A DNA stretch of 64,000 nucleotides, taken from Candidatus Chlorohelix allophototropha. GTDB lineage: Bacteria > Chloroflexota > Chloroflexia > Chloroheliales > Chloroheliaceae. Made by a program: the position numbers and the translations under genes. Of the stretch, positions 50,265 through 59,804 are shown piece by piece. The first letter of the stretch is position 1. Each line of letters starts with the position of its first letter. Where the stretch lies: assembly GCF_030389965.1 (NCBI RefSeq), contig NZ_CP128401.1, forward strand, positions 248,001-312,000. The letters are read 5' to 3'. The notes under the pieces were generated by a model that saw only the letters and a program-made list of their open reading frames with translations, searched no databases and had not been told where the DNA came from.

Positions 50265-51772
50265 CCCACCGCCCTTTCTATTTCATTTTCCTCAGGTATG
50301 GCCGAAAAACGGTTGGCCACCAGTGGTTCGTATTCACTGAGTAGCCGTTCCACCGCTGGTTGAGTGGGCTTGAGGGTAGCGGCATTACTGCCTGAACCCG
50401 CTGGCTTGAGTAATAAACCCTTGAGATATTCCGCCCCGTAAAGCTGTTGTTCCGTTGCCAATTCCACCGCCGCCTGGAATTCTTCCAGCCCTACCTGCTG
50501 GGCCAGCGCGTATAGTTGGTGGATTTGTTCACTCATGGTGGCTCTTTGCCGTCGACAGATTACCGCCACATACTGGTACACTTGCGGTCCTAAATTTAAC
50601 AACCAATCCCGCCACACCATGGTTCTGGCTCTGGGTTTGATCTCAAAAGCTTGGGTGTAATGTTCCGGTATTACTAAGCGGCGGTTTCGGGAATAACAAC
50701 GGGGGTGCTGTGCCACCAGTTCCGTACCCCGCCATAACTTCAGCCATTCCCGATGTATCCGGGCTGTCAGGGTTTGTCCCATTAGTTCCGCCGGTACGCT
50801 ATATTTGTTGGTCTCAAAAATGACTACCCCTTCCCGGTTTACCACCAGGCTGGTAAATAAACCGTAATCCCGGGCACTAGCAGGCAATGGGCTGAAGTGT
50901 TTACGCTCTATTTCCAGTAAGCTACCCGGAATTTCCCCGGTCGCTGCGCATGTACGCTCGTAATTCACTACCCCTAACCATTCTTCCAACTGCCTTACCA
51001 GATCCGCCGCATCGTAGAATGTACGACCAGCTAGAAAATTGTTTTTGGTATACTTTACCAAATTTTCTACGGCACCTTTCTGGTTTCCGCTGGCCGGGGC
51101 ACAGGCTTCCGGGTGAAACTCGAATTCTAGTGCCAGTTTCTGCCACACCGGATGCCACACTGGTTGGTTCTTTTCATCTCGCCTCAGTACCACCGTCTTC
51201 ATATTATCCGTGGTAATTACCCACGGTACTCCCCCCATCCGGTTGAGGGCTTCCACCAGGCAGCGCACCAGCGTTTCTTCGGCCATATCTTTCTGAAAGC
51301 TCACATACATAAAACGCGAGTATTTCAGCCGGGCACAGAAAAAGTAGAAGGTTTGGGGTACACTATCTTGTTTACTGAACAGCACTCCCCGAATTTCACC
51401 CCAGTCTATTTGCAAAAACTCTCCAGGTAAGCCCTCAAAACGTATCTGTACCTGATGAGCCTGGTTCTCTCTGGCTTTTTTGAGCTTGCGCACATAGTCA
51501 TAGAAGGCGGTGGGTCTGCCACAGTAGGGCTGTTTGGGATCTTCCCACGCTAGTTCCAGCATTCTTTTCACTTGTAGTTTTTGTTCTAGCCAGCCTTCAA
51601 TCTGTTCTTTGAAGACTGCCACACTACTTTCACGATTGGGGCGGGTTTGTACCTTGTCGCTAGGTTCATTTAGCACTCTTTTTACGGTACGGGCATCATG
51701 TTGCACTTTGCCCGCAATTACGTTGTAGTTGTCCCCTCGTTTCCGGTGGTACTTTATTGCGCTTCTGGCCAT
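50261..51772 (-). CDS. istA: IS21 transposase IstA
   Basis: The ATG at 51772 is preferred over one at 51784 that overlaps the AGGAG site. The roughly 503-residue protein has an N-terminal HTH (Y-N-V-I-A-G-K-V-Q-H-D-A-R-T-V-K-R) and a DDE core: L-Q-I-D-W-G-E, V-I-T-T-D-N-M-K-T and G-N-Q-K-G-A-V-E-N. The C-terminal region is a beta-barrel-type DNA-binding domain. The frame is intact, so the element may be active. Confidence 0.95.
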   Translation of the reverse strand: MARSAIKYHRKRGDNYNVIAGKVQHDARTVKRVLNEPSDKVQTRPNRESSVAVFKEQIEGWLEQKLQVKRMLELAWEDPKQPYCGRPTAFYDYVRKLKKARENQAHQVQIRFEGLPGEFLQIDWGEIRGVLFSKQDSVPQTFYFFCARLKYSRFMYVSFQKDMAEETLVRCLVEALNRMGGVPWVITTDNMKTVVLRRDEKNQPVWHPVWQKLALEFEFHPEACAPASGNQKGAVENLVKYTKNNFLAGRTFYDAADLVRQLEEWLGVVNYERTCAATGEIPGSLLEIERKHFSPLPASARDYGLFTSLVVNREGVVIFETNKYSVPAELMGQTLTARIHREWLKLWRGTELVAQHPRCYSRNRRLVIPEHYTQAFEIKPRARTMVWRDWLLNLGPQVYQYVAVICRRQRATMSEQIHQLYALAQQVGLEEFQAAVELATEQQLYGAEYLKGLLLKPAGSGSNAATLKPTQPAVERLLSEYEPLVANRFSAIPEENEIERAVG

Positions 51773-52376
51773 AACTTCTAACATCTCCTTCTCGTAGCTC
51801 CTCTCTTCTCACCCTTCTTGCCAATAGTGTTGCTAGAACAACTATTCTACAAAATTGGTCTTCTAAGAGAAACCCAAAACGGCATTTTTATCCCGGAATC
51901 CTTTTCCTTTCCTTCCCGTATTCTACACCAACCTGCAGGGAGCTTGGAATAGGTTTTGTAGCCTATAGTCCGCTAGGACGTGGCTTATTGACCGGAAATT
52001 ACAAACGTCCTGAAGATTTCGAAGAGGGAGATTACCGCCGCCACCAGCCGCGGTTTCAGGGAGAAAATTTCCAAAAGAATCTGGAATTGGTAGCGGCGGT
52101 AGAAAAGCTGGCGGAAGAAAAAGGAGCAAAAGCTTCACAAGTAGCGCTGGCATGGTTACTGGCGAAGGGACTTGACATAATACCGATTCCGGGAACCAAG
52201 CGACAAAAATATCTGGAAGAAAATATGGGTGCAATACAGGTGAAGTTAACCGAAGCTGAAGTAGCGCTTCTTGAAAACGTATTCAAGCCGGGAGTAGGAG
52301 CAGGGACGCGCTATCCCGAAACGGCAATGCGAGCGGTCAATTTGTAGAAGCTTGATTAACTTGTGACATAAGAAAC

Positions 52377-52464
52377 TGAGGACGGCTGGACGTTGAAATA
52401 ATGTGTGTTGGCTGAGATAGCAATAAAGGAAGAAATCAACCGCCTATTTCTCCAGTCGTCCTCA
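52377..52464. repeat. Long imperfect inverted repeat between AKR and hemH
   Basis: TGAGGACGGCTGGA (52377-52390) pairs with TCCAGTCGTCCTCA (52451-52464) with 13 matches and one G-U pair. Inner GTTGA and TCAAC segments extend the stem. It sits in the 248-bp gap between two convergent genes and could be a two-way terminator or a small non-autonomous element. Confidence 0.6.
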
Positions 52465-52595
52465 AAACTCCGAAAAAACGCTAAGTTTTCAGAAGGGCGC
52501 TTCCAAAACTAGGGGTAAAGCTATCGTAGCCTTCATTTCACCCTCCACCAAATCCACCCCCCCCCCATCCTAATCTTCGGGATTGGTCTAAACCC

Positions 52596-53543
52596 TCACC
52601 TACTGCCTACTGAGCTATTTTCCAATATAAGCGTTGCCAACGCTTCGATATATAGCGGGTCGTCATTTAGCGCGGGCGGTCGTTCCAAGCGAATACCCAA
52701 ACTTTTTGCTGCCTCCTGCGCCTTGAGGTCTATATCAAACAGAATCTCCACGTTATCGCACACAAAGCCCACCGGTAGGCTCACCACCCCCTTGATGCCC
52801 TTGCCTGCCAGCGCTTGCAACTGCTCTTCAATCGAAGGACCAAGCCAAGGTTCTGGACTACGTCCCGCACTCTGATAACTCCAACTCCATTGTTCTGGCT
52901 TCAAGCCGGCTTTTTCTACCACCAATCGCACCGTTTCAAACAACTGCTCCTGGTAAGGATCGCCCATTTTCAGGATGCGCACCGGCAGACTGTGGGCGCT
53001 AAAGAGCACATGCACCCCCTCTTGCGCTTCTTCTGACCAGCGTGAAATACCTAAATGCACCCGCTTAGCCAACGCCTCAATATATTTCGGGGCAGTGTGG
53101 TGGCTCTTGATATATTCAAACCTAATATCACCGTGATACAGCGCCAGCCCCTCTGCAATCTTCTGGTAGAACCTCTCGGAGTTAAAGCGGCTGTAATGGG
53201 GCGCCAGTACCAACGCCACCGCTTGCTCAATACCATCGGCCAGCATCTCTCGGATGGTTTCCTCAATCCAAGGCGCCCAATGACGCATACCCAGATAAAC
53301 TTTGAAATAATCCCCATTCTGGTTAAGCTGCTTTTCAAGGGCCGCTGCCTGCTTGCGACTGAACTCCAAGAGGGGGGATTTACCTCCCACGAGAGTATAG
53401 TTATGCCGCATCTCCTCCAGAACCGCTCGCCCGGTGGGTCTGCCGCTGCGAATATCGGCTAAATAACCGGGCAGATCGTCCAGACTGTCCGGACCACCGT
53501 AAGACATTAGCAGCACCCCGATGGGGGGGATATTAATTGTCAC
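52596..53543 (-). CDS. hemH: Ferrochelatase
   Basis: GTG 53543 with GGGAG 8 bp upstream is preferred over a TTG at 53561. The 315-residue protein opens G-V-L-L-M-S-Y-G-G-P-D and has G-G-K-S-P-L, the metal-binding F-S-A-H-S-L-P near residue 190, the Y-Q-S-A-G-R-S-P-E-P-W-L-G segment near 228, and the V-G-F-V-C-D-N-V-E-I-L-F-D-I-D motif. It inserts ferrous iron into a porphyrin (protoporphyrin IX or coproporphyrin). It stands alone; no other heme gene is adjacent. Confidence 0.94.
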   Translation of the reverse strand: MTINIPPIGVLLMSYGGPDSLDDLPGYLADIRSGRPTGRAVLEEMRHNYTLVGGKSPLLEFSRKQAAALEKQLNQNGDYFKVYLGMRHWAPWIEETIREMLADGIEQAVALVLAPHYSRFNSERFYQKIAEGLALYHGDIRFEYIKSHHTAPKYIEALAKRVHLGISRWSEEAQEGVHVLFSAHSLPVRILKMGDPYQEQLFETVRLVVEKAGLKPEQWSWSYQSAGRSPEPWLGPSIEEQLQALAGKGIKGVVSLPVGFVCDNVEILFDIDLKAQEAAKSLGIRLERPPALNDDPLYIEALATLILENSSVGSR

Positions 53544-53701
53544 GCCTCTAGCTCCCTTCAAAGGTCAGGTTATCTCAAGCAAAATACAAGTCGGTATGAA
53601 CATCATAGAGAAAGCGGGAGAGGGCAAAGGTAGTATAGATTACAGAGAAACGGCTGTAACCACGCTTGCTTAAACCTGAGCCCCTCGAACCGCAAGCCCT
53701 G

Positions 53702-54157
53702 CTACCGAGAAGACGAGCCATGGCGAACTCTGGAATAGGAGTAAAAGCTGGTGAACAGGTTTAAGAAATAAGTTGCCAGCGTTACAAAGCCGTAGAGCTT
53801 ACCCACCAGAAAAGTATAGCCAATCATTCCGAACAGCCCCAGATAATATACCAGTAGGTAAGGACCAAGCCACCGAGTAGACCGAAAGTCCAGTTTTAGT
53901 AGATAATCCAGACACCACTCTAGCCCTAGGAAAATTATTAGCGGGAGCGGCAACCCTACCAACCATAAATCCCGCCCCGTAACGCTGTTATAGAGCAGAA
54001 CCGCGACCAAGGGAATTGCCAAGCACACTGCCGCTAATCCAAAATCGTGTTCAATTTTTTGCAAGTTGCGGGTGCGAGAAAGGAAAATAGAAACCATCAG
54101 CAGATTATAGAGATTTGCCACCAAAAACAACATGAAATCGACAAATTCTGCGCTCAT
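53702..54157 (-). CDS. Small integral membrane protein, unknown
   Basis: From the ATG at 54157 the protein has about 151 residues, with four to five hydrophobic helices and a basic C-terminal tail. A GTG at 54190 with GGAGG very close upstream is an alternative start. I do not recognise the family. It is transcribed towards hemH with a gap of 158 bp. Confidence 0.6.
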   Translation of the reverse strand: MSAEFVDFMLFLVANLYNLLMVSIFLSRTRNLQKIEHDFGLAAVCLAIPLVAVLLYNSVTGRDLWLVGLPLPLIIFLGLEWCLDYLLKLDFRSTRWLGPYLLVYYLGLFGMIGYTFLVGKLYGFVTLATYFLNLFTSFYSYSRVRHGSSSR

Positions 54158-54573
54158 ATCGCCCACCACTTTCCGGTAAAAGCCTGTCACAACCTCCGCT
54201 AAAGGTTTCCCCTGATTCCATTTTACAACCCCCTGAAAAGAGTAGCAGCGCTACCGAACAGCGGGGGCAAATAAAAATTCTTTGCCGGATTCGTTGCCCT
54301 CTGGGGCTAAATATCTTGAAATTAGCGTTAATCACATGTGAGCGCTTTTTCTCACATACTCGTTTAAAAAGATGGACCTCGCAATTCTGCTTTTTCTGAG
54401 AAACAAATAACGCCACTGAAAGCGCCTAATTTCGAGGCTATAATGGTTTGAAAGTAATCGCTACCGTAATAAGTCCACCGGAATTCTATTCAAGCGAGTA
54501 AGGATAGCTGCAAACAACCCTTGTGTGTGCCCAAAGGGGGCTGGTAAATTTCGACAAACAGGAGATCACGGGT

Positions 54574-56334
54574 ATGAAAACCACACATTTGAGAATTTAC
54601 AGGCAAGCTTGTCTGCTAGTGAGCCTAATTATTGCGTCACTACTCCTGACAACCCCTCTAACCGCCCTCGCCCAACCTAACTTTGGAGTTACCCCTGGCA
54701 ACCTGCGGGAAGCCCACTCTGATTTCCCGGCTAATATTCAAACTGTCACAGCCGCACCCCTGTGGCAAACATACTCTACTGCGGAACAAACAGAAATCTA
54801 CTCTGATGGTGAAACGCTGGTCTGGACCGGCTACAAAGCCGGGGATAGCGCCAGAGACCCGGATATTTATGGTATGAGGCTCAAAACTGGTCAGGAATTC
54901 CTGCTTGCGGGTGGTTCGGCTGTACAAGGTCAACCTGAAGTAGCGGGCAATCTGGTAATCTGGGAAGATTACACCACCCCTCAAACCATTCGAGGCAAAG
55001 ACTTACAGAACGGACAGGAATTCGTAGTCGCACAATCACCTAATTTCATCGGTGGGGCGCATCTTAGCGGTAGTATGGTGTACTGGTTAGCGGCTCAAGG
55101 TAACGACTATAAAGTGATGGGGCGGAATATTAGCCCGTTGGGCGACCCCTTTGTAGTATTACCCAAAGTATTCCGAGAACCCTCCGCTGCCTTGCTCGAT
55201 TTTAGTGTGGTGGGACAGCACGTAGTTTGGCAAACTATTAACAGTTATAGCCGGGATATTGATTGCAGGCTCTACCAACAGAAAATAGGCACAACCGAAT
55301 ACAAGAAATTGGCAAACACCCCCGTACCAGCCGCTTGCACTATCAGTTGGACGGGACGTGGCAACACCCTGATTTACGCTGACCTCCAGACCATTCCCTT
55401 GACCACCTACGACCTTGAAAGCGAAACAGTTCTGCGCCAGTTCAAGGATCAATACCTCGGAGCGCTAACCTTAAGTGAACCCTACCTCTTCTGGAAAACC
55501 ACCGCATACCCCAACCCTTCCATTATGGGTTATGACTTTGCAACGGGGAGTCTGTTTGAAGCGGTTTCGACAGAACGGCTCAAGAACTATGCCCTTGGAA
55601 AACCGCTGGTATATGGAAACGGGAGACTTTTCTGGCTGGAGCATCCCGACCAAAGCGCTCCAACTACCCTAACCTCAATGCTGCTAAGCGAGGTCTTACC
55701 TACAGCGGCACAAACTGGCCCGGCTAATCCCGACCCCAACAGCGCTTACTTTAACGAATCGAAGCACTACTTGAAAACGCCCTTCAAAGCTTACTGGGAG
55801 CAAAATGGGGGGCTGGCAAACTTTGGCTTCCCCTTTACCGAGCAACTAGAGGAAACCAACCCTGACGATGGCAACAGCTACACCGTGCAATATCTGGAAC
55901 GGCAGCGCTTCGAGTATCATCCTGGGAACGCCGGCACCCCTTACGAAGTGGAATTGGGCTTACTGGGTAAAGCCGAAGCCACCCGCTTGGGTTTAATCGG
56001 CACTGCTCCCTTTGCCCCGGTCAAAGCTGCTCCCGGTTCCAGTTGTATCTACTTCGCCGAGATAAGCCATTTCCTGTGTAGCAGGTTCAAGGCATATTGG
56101 CAGAGCCACGGACAGGAATTTGGGGATCCCGGGGTATCCACCCGGGAAGCGTTGGCGCTATTTGGTTACCCTATCAGTGAATCGTATGTAGATCCTGGGA
56201 CAGGGCTGATCATCCAATATTTCGAGCGGGCACGTTTCGAGTGGCATTCTGAAAACGCAGGCACCCCGTATGAGGTCTTGTTAGGTCGGCTTGGCAACAA
56301 CAGCCTGACACAGCGGGGCTGGCTACAGGAATAG
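54574..56334 (+). CDS. Secreted protein with propeller-like body and FGFP-type C-terminal repeats
   Basis: The ATG at 54574 has AGGAG 9 bp upstream. The 586-residue protein has a signal peptide (about 1-35, ending A-L-A-Q), a body of beta-strand repeats resembling a TolB-type propeller (about 60-390), and two C-terminal repeats with F-K-A-Y-W, F-G-F/Y-P and Y-E-R/F-E-R-A-R-F-E-Y/W-H, each ending N-A-G-T-P-Y-E-V. These repeats are common in Chloroflexota exported proteins and probably bind the cell wall. No catalytic motif is seen. Confidence 0.8.
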   Translation: MKTTHLRIYRQACLLVSLIIASLLLTTPLTALAQPNFGVTPGNLREAHSDFPANIQTVTAAPLWQTYSTAEQTEIYSDGETLVWTGYKAGDSARDPDIYGMRLKTGQEFLLAGGSAVQGQPEVAGNLVIWEDYTTPQTIRGKDLQNGQEFVVAQSPNFIGGAHLSGSMVYWLAAQGNDYKVMGRNISPLGDPFVVLPKVFREPSAALLDFSVVGQHVVWQTINSYSRDIDCRLYQQKIGTTEYKKLANTPVPAACTISWTGRGNTLIYADLQTIPLTTYDLESETVLRQFKDQYLGALTLSEPYLFWKTTAYPNPSIMGYDFATGSLFEAVSTERLKNYALGKPLVYGNGRLFWLEHPDQSAPTTLTSMLLSEVLPTAAQTGPANPDPNSAYFNESKHYLKTPFKAYWEQNGGLANFGFPFTEQLEETNPDDGNSYTVQYLERQRFEYHPGNAGTPYEVELGLLGKAEATRLGLIGTAPFAPVKAAPGSSCIYFAEISHFLCSRFKAYWQSHGQEFGDPGVSTREALALFGYPISESYVDPGTGLIIQYFERARFEWHSENAGTPYEVLLGRLGNNSLTQRGWLQE

Positions 56335-56936
56335 CGGGGTTATGGGTCTAGCTTAACCTTTTCAAGCGGCGAGAGGGCTATAGCTGGCTTGCGCACAAAC
56401 TGCCTCCAGCCGAGAGTACGACCCTGGCTTCAAACCGGGCAAATCTGGCTATACCCTGACCGAACGCCAGGTCAGCGGCGCGGCGTCCTTCCCTTACAGC
56501 TCTATACACGGGAACCAACCCCTTTGACAGCAATGAAGAAAAACGGAACTATAGTAGGATGATTGAACGCAGATAAATAAATATTGTCCCATCCTATTCC
56601 GGTGAATCCTGAGATTTAATAAATGGGTTGGTTCACTCATGAACTTTCAGAAGTATTACAATCATATGAACTTCGCGATTCTCCCAGATATCAAAATGGC
56701 ATTTGCGCCTGTTTGCGTGAGCTCACACAAACTCTTTCAAGTTCAAATCTGAGGTCTACTGCTTTTCTTGCTGTACTACTTATTATGAATATATGGAGCT
56801 TTTCGTTATACGCTACCGGATATCATAAATTATTGTGAAGTATCCGGAGGAATGTATAAACGGGCTTGTGGGTATGCTCTCTGGTATTAATAGCCAGACA
56901 CCAGAAAGTTTTTGAATGGAAAAGAGTTAACTTACT

Positions 56937-57551
56937 ATGCAGCAGACAACAAAACACCACAGTTTTCTCACCAGTTTCCTAGTCGCACTCATTTTATTGC
57001 TTATGATAGCAGTTTTGGCATTATTTTTAGCGCCAGGTGGACTCTTGTTTCCAAAAGGGTATAACTTTTCGAACACGGCTGCTTCTACTATTCCTTCTCT
57101 ACGGGCAGAATATCAGATCGGGGAGGAGATAATGTTAGGCGACCAGTTCTCGAACAGACACGCTCATTCCATAACAGTTAACCTGGCCAAGTATGACACC
57201 AGTAGAGCATACTCTAGAGGTACTGTTATTCTTTTAGGAGTTACAGCTAAGGCAACTGGCACAGATGGCTTTACACTGGTCCCCGGCAGTTTCGTTATTG
57301 TGGATGATCTAGGACATACCTTCTTTTCTTGGTCCGAAACCGATTATATGAAGGATTTTTATAATGAGAGTGAAGCAATGGATGGAGTTGTTCGCTTGAC
57401 TCCCTTACGCGTTGGAGAAAGCTCTACAGGTATCTTGGGCTTCGATCTTCCTGAGTACAGTACGAGCGCCAGTTACTGGCTTAAGTATTATCCTCAATAC
57501 GGAATGAATGCCGTGAAAATCCGGCTTGATACCAGTTTCACACGTCTATGA
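56937..57551 (+). CDS. Membrane-anchored extracellular protein, DUF4352-like
   Basis: The 204-residue protein has one N-terminal membrane helix (about 12-34) and an extracellular beta-rich domain with features of DUF4352/telomeric-repeat-like immunoglobulin folds: an early Y-Q-I-G-E segment, I-V-D-D-L-G-H-T-F near the middle, and G-I-L-G-F-D-L-P. The start is unclear because no good ribosome site is visible; the frame begins at ATG 56937. Function unknown. Confidence 0.65.
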   Translation: MQQTTKHHSFLTSFLVALILLLMIAVLALFLAPGGLLFPKGYNFSNTAASTIPSLRAEYQIGEEIMLGDQFSNRHAHSITVNLAKYDTSRAYSRGTVILLGVTAKATGTDGFTLVPGSFVIVDDLGHTFFSWSETDYMKDFYNESEAMDGVVRLTPLRVGESSTGILGFDLPEYSTSASYWLKYYPQYGMNAVKIRLDTSFTRL

Positions 57552-58970
57552 AAGTGAAGCTATCTTGATAGCATTAAACAAATAGAATTTGAATGAATTA
57601 TCTTCAGAAATCAGTTAGAACGAGTACCCTGCATTAAGTCTTCAACCCACTTTTAGCACGGTAGTCTACAATGAAACAACCACCAGATGGCTGAGTACAA
57701 AGCAATAGGTAGTTTCAATCTATTCCGACGATTTTTGAGATTTTAATCACTTTGGGTAAATTCCCCACCGCTTGCGGCGTAACTTATGGAAATTGGTATC
57801 TACCGCATGCAAAGAGGTCAATCCCCGGCTACCCGGTGGAATACTTTATTAAGTGGGTTGGGACCATTGTATGCTAAACTTGAAGCAGGCTGTCAATTTT
57901 AGGTGGGTTGGTTATGCCTATCTAATGCTCATAGCAAATTAGAAAATCGCTGACCTGCTCACCCAGTCCACTGTAGGCGACTGCTCAGCCTAGATAATAT
58001 GTCTCTAGGGCATTCGTGATTAAGGACAAGGCACGTCGGCATCTAGTATACTCTCCTCCAAACCCGGTGCAGTCCAGTAATAGTGGCAGTACAGCCTTGG
58101 TTTTTCCACCGTGATGGGGCAAACTGCCGCAGAACTTGCCTAACCAACCTTGCTTGAACCGCAAAATCAGCTTTCAAAAAAATTAGCTGCGCACTAAGCG
58201 GGCATGTCTCACGCGAATTTTCTAGGGGGGTTACCTGCGAGATTGGGGGGTAGGGTCTGCGCAGGCGCGTCATAAAAAGCGCTTGGGAGGTTAGGAGGGC
58301 GCCTTGGTTAAACAGCTCGAAAGTGCCACCAACGCTATGGGAGCAGTTTTTTGAATTTCCCAGTTGTAAATACCGTTGATCATTTTTCTTAAAGTCCCCC
58401 CCTAGCGTTGCCTTTTTATATTTTCCCAAGATCGACATTTATAAATTGGGGTAGAAAATATCTATAACACACTGTCTACGGCAGATTAAGCTTTCTCCCA
58501 AAGACAATTGGACGAGATATCCCAGTCTCATTGCTCAAATTGAAATCTGGCGCGCTGGTTTGACTTATCCCAACTGTACCGCTTTTACAAGGTGTAATTC
58601 ACAACGGGGAAATACGGACATTGATAGAGCTAATCTACCGATGCTGAGAGATAGCCTCAAGGCTACTTGATTGGCTGCCACCGTATTTCTTAATAATGCT
58701 GTTATTGGACGACAGCAAGAGTGGCAGTTTGTTTAAAACACATTCACCAGTTGCATTCCAACTTAAAGAATCAAAACAAGATTTTAGTAACGAGGAGCAC
58801 ATCACATAAAGGCATAAAGGGGGGGCGGTATTGAAAATAACTGTAAAATAAAGTAAAATGACAAAGCAGGGGTAGTACATAAATTTCAAATAAATGTACT
58901 ACCCTTAAATCGATTTTTAATAAAAGAGGAACCGGATACAACTTGCCGGTAATCTTTTTAGCTTAAAAAG
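57552..58970. other. Gene-poor stretch with a possible transposase relic
   Basis: No complete gene is visible in about 1.4 kb. On the minus strand (about 58000-58170) an open stretch reads K-F-C-G-S-L-P-H-H-G-G-K-T-K and G-G-E-Y-T-R-C-R-R, which resembles the N-terminal part of DDE transposases. It has no start, stop context or catalytic residues, so it is at most a relic. The rest is AT-rich. Confidence 0.35.
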
Positions 58971-58977
58971 AAAATAA

Positions 58978-59071
58978 TTGAAAACATTATCTATCGATGT
59001 AAAGCAAAATACTTGGCTAATCTATTTGACTAGCTAAGTTTAGTTTTGCATTCGATAGATAATGTTTTCAA
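58978..59071. repeat. 94-bp inverted repeat with 20-bp perfect arms
   Basis: TTGAAAACATTATCTATCGA (58978-58997) is an exact inverse of 59052-59071. Pairing continues imperfectly inward (GCAAAA with TTTTGC, GCTA with TAGC). Such a large AT-rich hairpin in a gene-free zone suits a replication or transfer origin, a strong terminator, a structured RNA or a mobile-element end. Confidence 0.85.
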
Positions 59072-59116
59072 CTGGAGTGTTGTACACCGCCTTTTATGAC
59101 AACTTAATAAGAATCG

Positions 59117-59151
59117 AAGCCCTGTGATTGTTTGCATCAATCACAGGGCTT
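59117..59151. repeat. Perfect 14-bp stem hairpin
   Basis: AAGCCCTGTGATTG (59117-59130) pairs perfectly with CAATCACAGGGCTT (59138-59151) around TTTGCAT. It is followed by a run of A rather than T on the plus strand, so it is not a normal rightward terminator. Confidence 0.8.
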
Positions 59152-59169
59152 GAAAAAAGCTGAGGGAAT

Positions 59170-59238
59170 TTACCTGATCCTAAAATATTTGAAATGCTGT
59201 ATACATTTCAAACACTATCATTTAGGTTAATCAGGTAA
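59170..59238. repeat. Multi-segment hairpin with TGTATACAT sites
   Basis: Three nested exact pairings occur: TTACCTGAT with ATCAGGTAA, CCTAAA with TTTAGG, and TTTGAAATG with CATTTCAAA. The loop region includes TGTATACAT (59198-59206), and a second copy of that 9-mer lies at 59260-59268. The copies are possible binding sites for a replication or excision protein. Confidence 0.8.
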
Positions 59239-59804
59239 TCAGACAATCTCGTGTACAGTTGTATACATCTTATCATAGTAGTACTATTGAAGCAACAACA
59301 ACTAGAACAAAAATACACATTTATATTATTTAGGAATCCGCCAACTTGTGAAAATCGGTAAAAATAAACAGTATAGCTTTAAACACTGCCTACTCTACCA
59401 AAGCAAATGCCTCCACCTGAACTCCCTGTAAGCCAGCTTCAATCGATTCTTTTGTCCATTTTTTGATGAAAGAAAACCGCGCTGACCTTTATTGCTCATC
59501 AAGCTCGGTCAAACGCGGATTGTTATTGCAAGTCTAATAGGCTTATTATACCACTACTCATGCTTTGAGTAAATACTAACTCCCCCCTATAGCTTGCTGG
59601 AAAGAAGTAAGCTATGAATAAAATATTACCAGACATAAACCTTTTGATACCGTTGCTCGGTCTGCATTCCGCGTCATTGCGATTTCTCCTCAGTATTCAC
59701 CGAGATGCTTCGCCTGAACCATGTGAAGCTAAAGACAAGCTCTCCAAAGCTTGTAGTGAGCCTGAATCCGCCCCTTTTAATCAAAAGAGGGGAGGGTTTG
59801 TAGG

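Larger units (their letters stand above)
49287..51927 (-). mobile_element. Complete IS21-family insertion sequence
   Basis: The 2641-bp element begins TGTAGATTGCGG and its other end, read inward, is TGTAGAATACGG, the TGT...ACA form typical of IS21. A second pair of internal repeats, ATTCCGGG-N-TAAAAATGC, occurs about 30 bp from each end. It is flanked by CCAAC (49282-49286 and 51928-51932), a 5-bp target duplication. It encodes istA and istB in the minus direction. Confidence 0.95.
48715..52347 (+). pseudogene. Aldo/keto reductase gene split by an IS21 element
   Basis: The 5' part (48715-49286) codes for about 190 residues with [28 protein letters not shown] and the catalytic K of A-T-K-F-G. 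It breaks after E-I-L-P-T. The 3' part (51928-52347) resumes [19 protein letters not shown] and runs to the normal C-terminus. Removing the element and one copy of CCAAC restores an intact frame. The enzyme would have reduced aldehydes or ketones with NADPH; it is now inactive. Confidence 0.93.

Noticed and set aside
56623-56838. 71-codon frame with a hydrophobic C-terminus
   Set aside because: No ribosome site, no recognisable domain and atypical composition; probably chance.
58043-58438. 131-codon minus-strand frame
   Set aside because: Low-complexity start, no ribosome site, and the transposase-like signal is in a different frame; not called as a gene.
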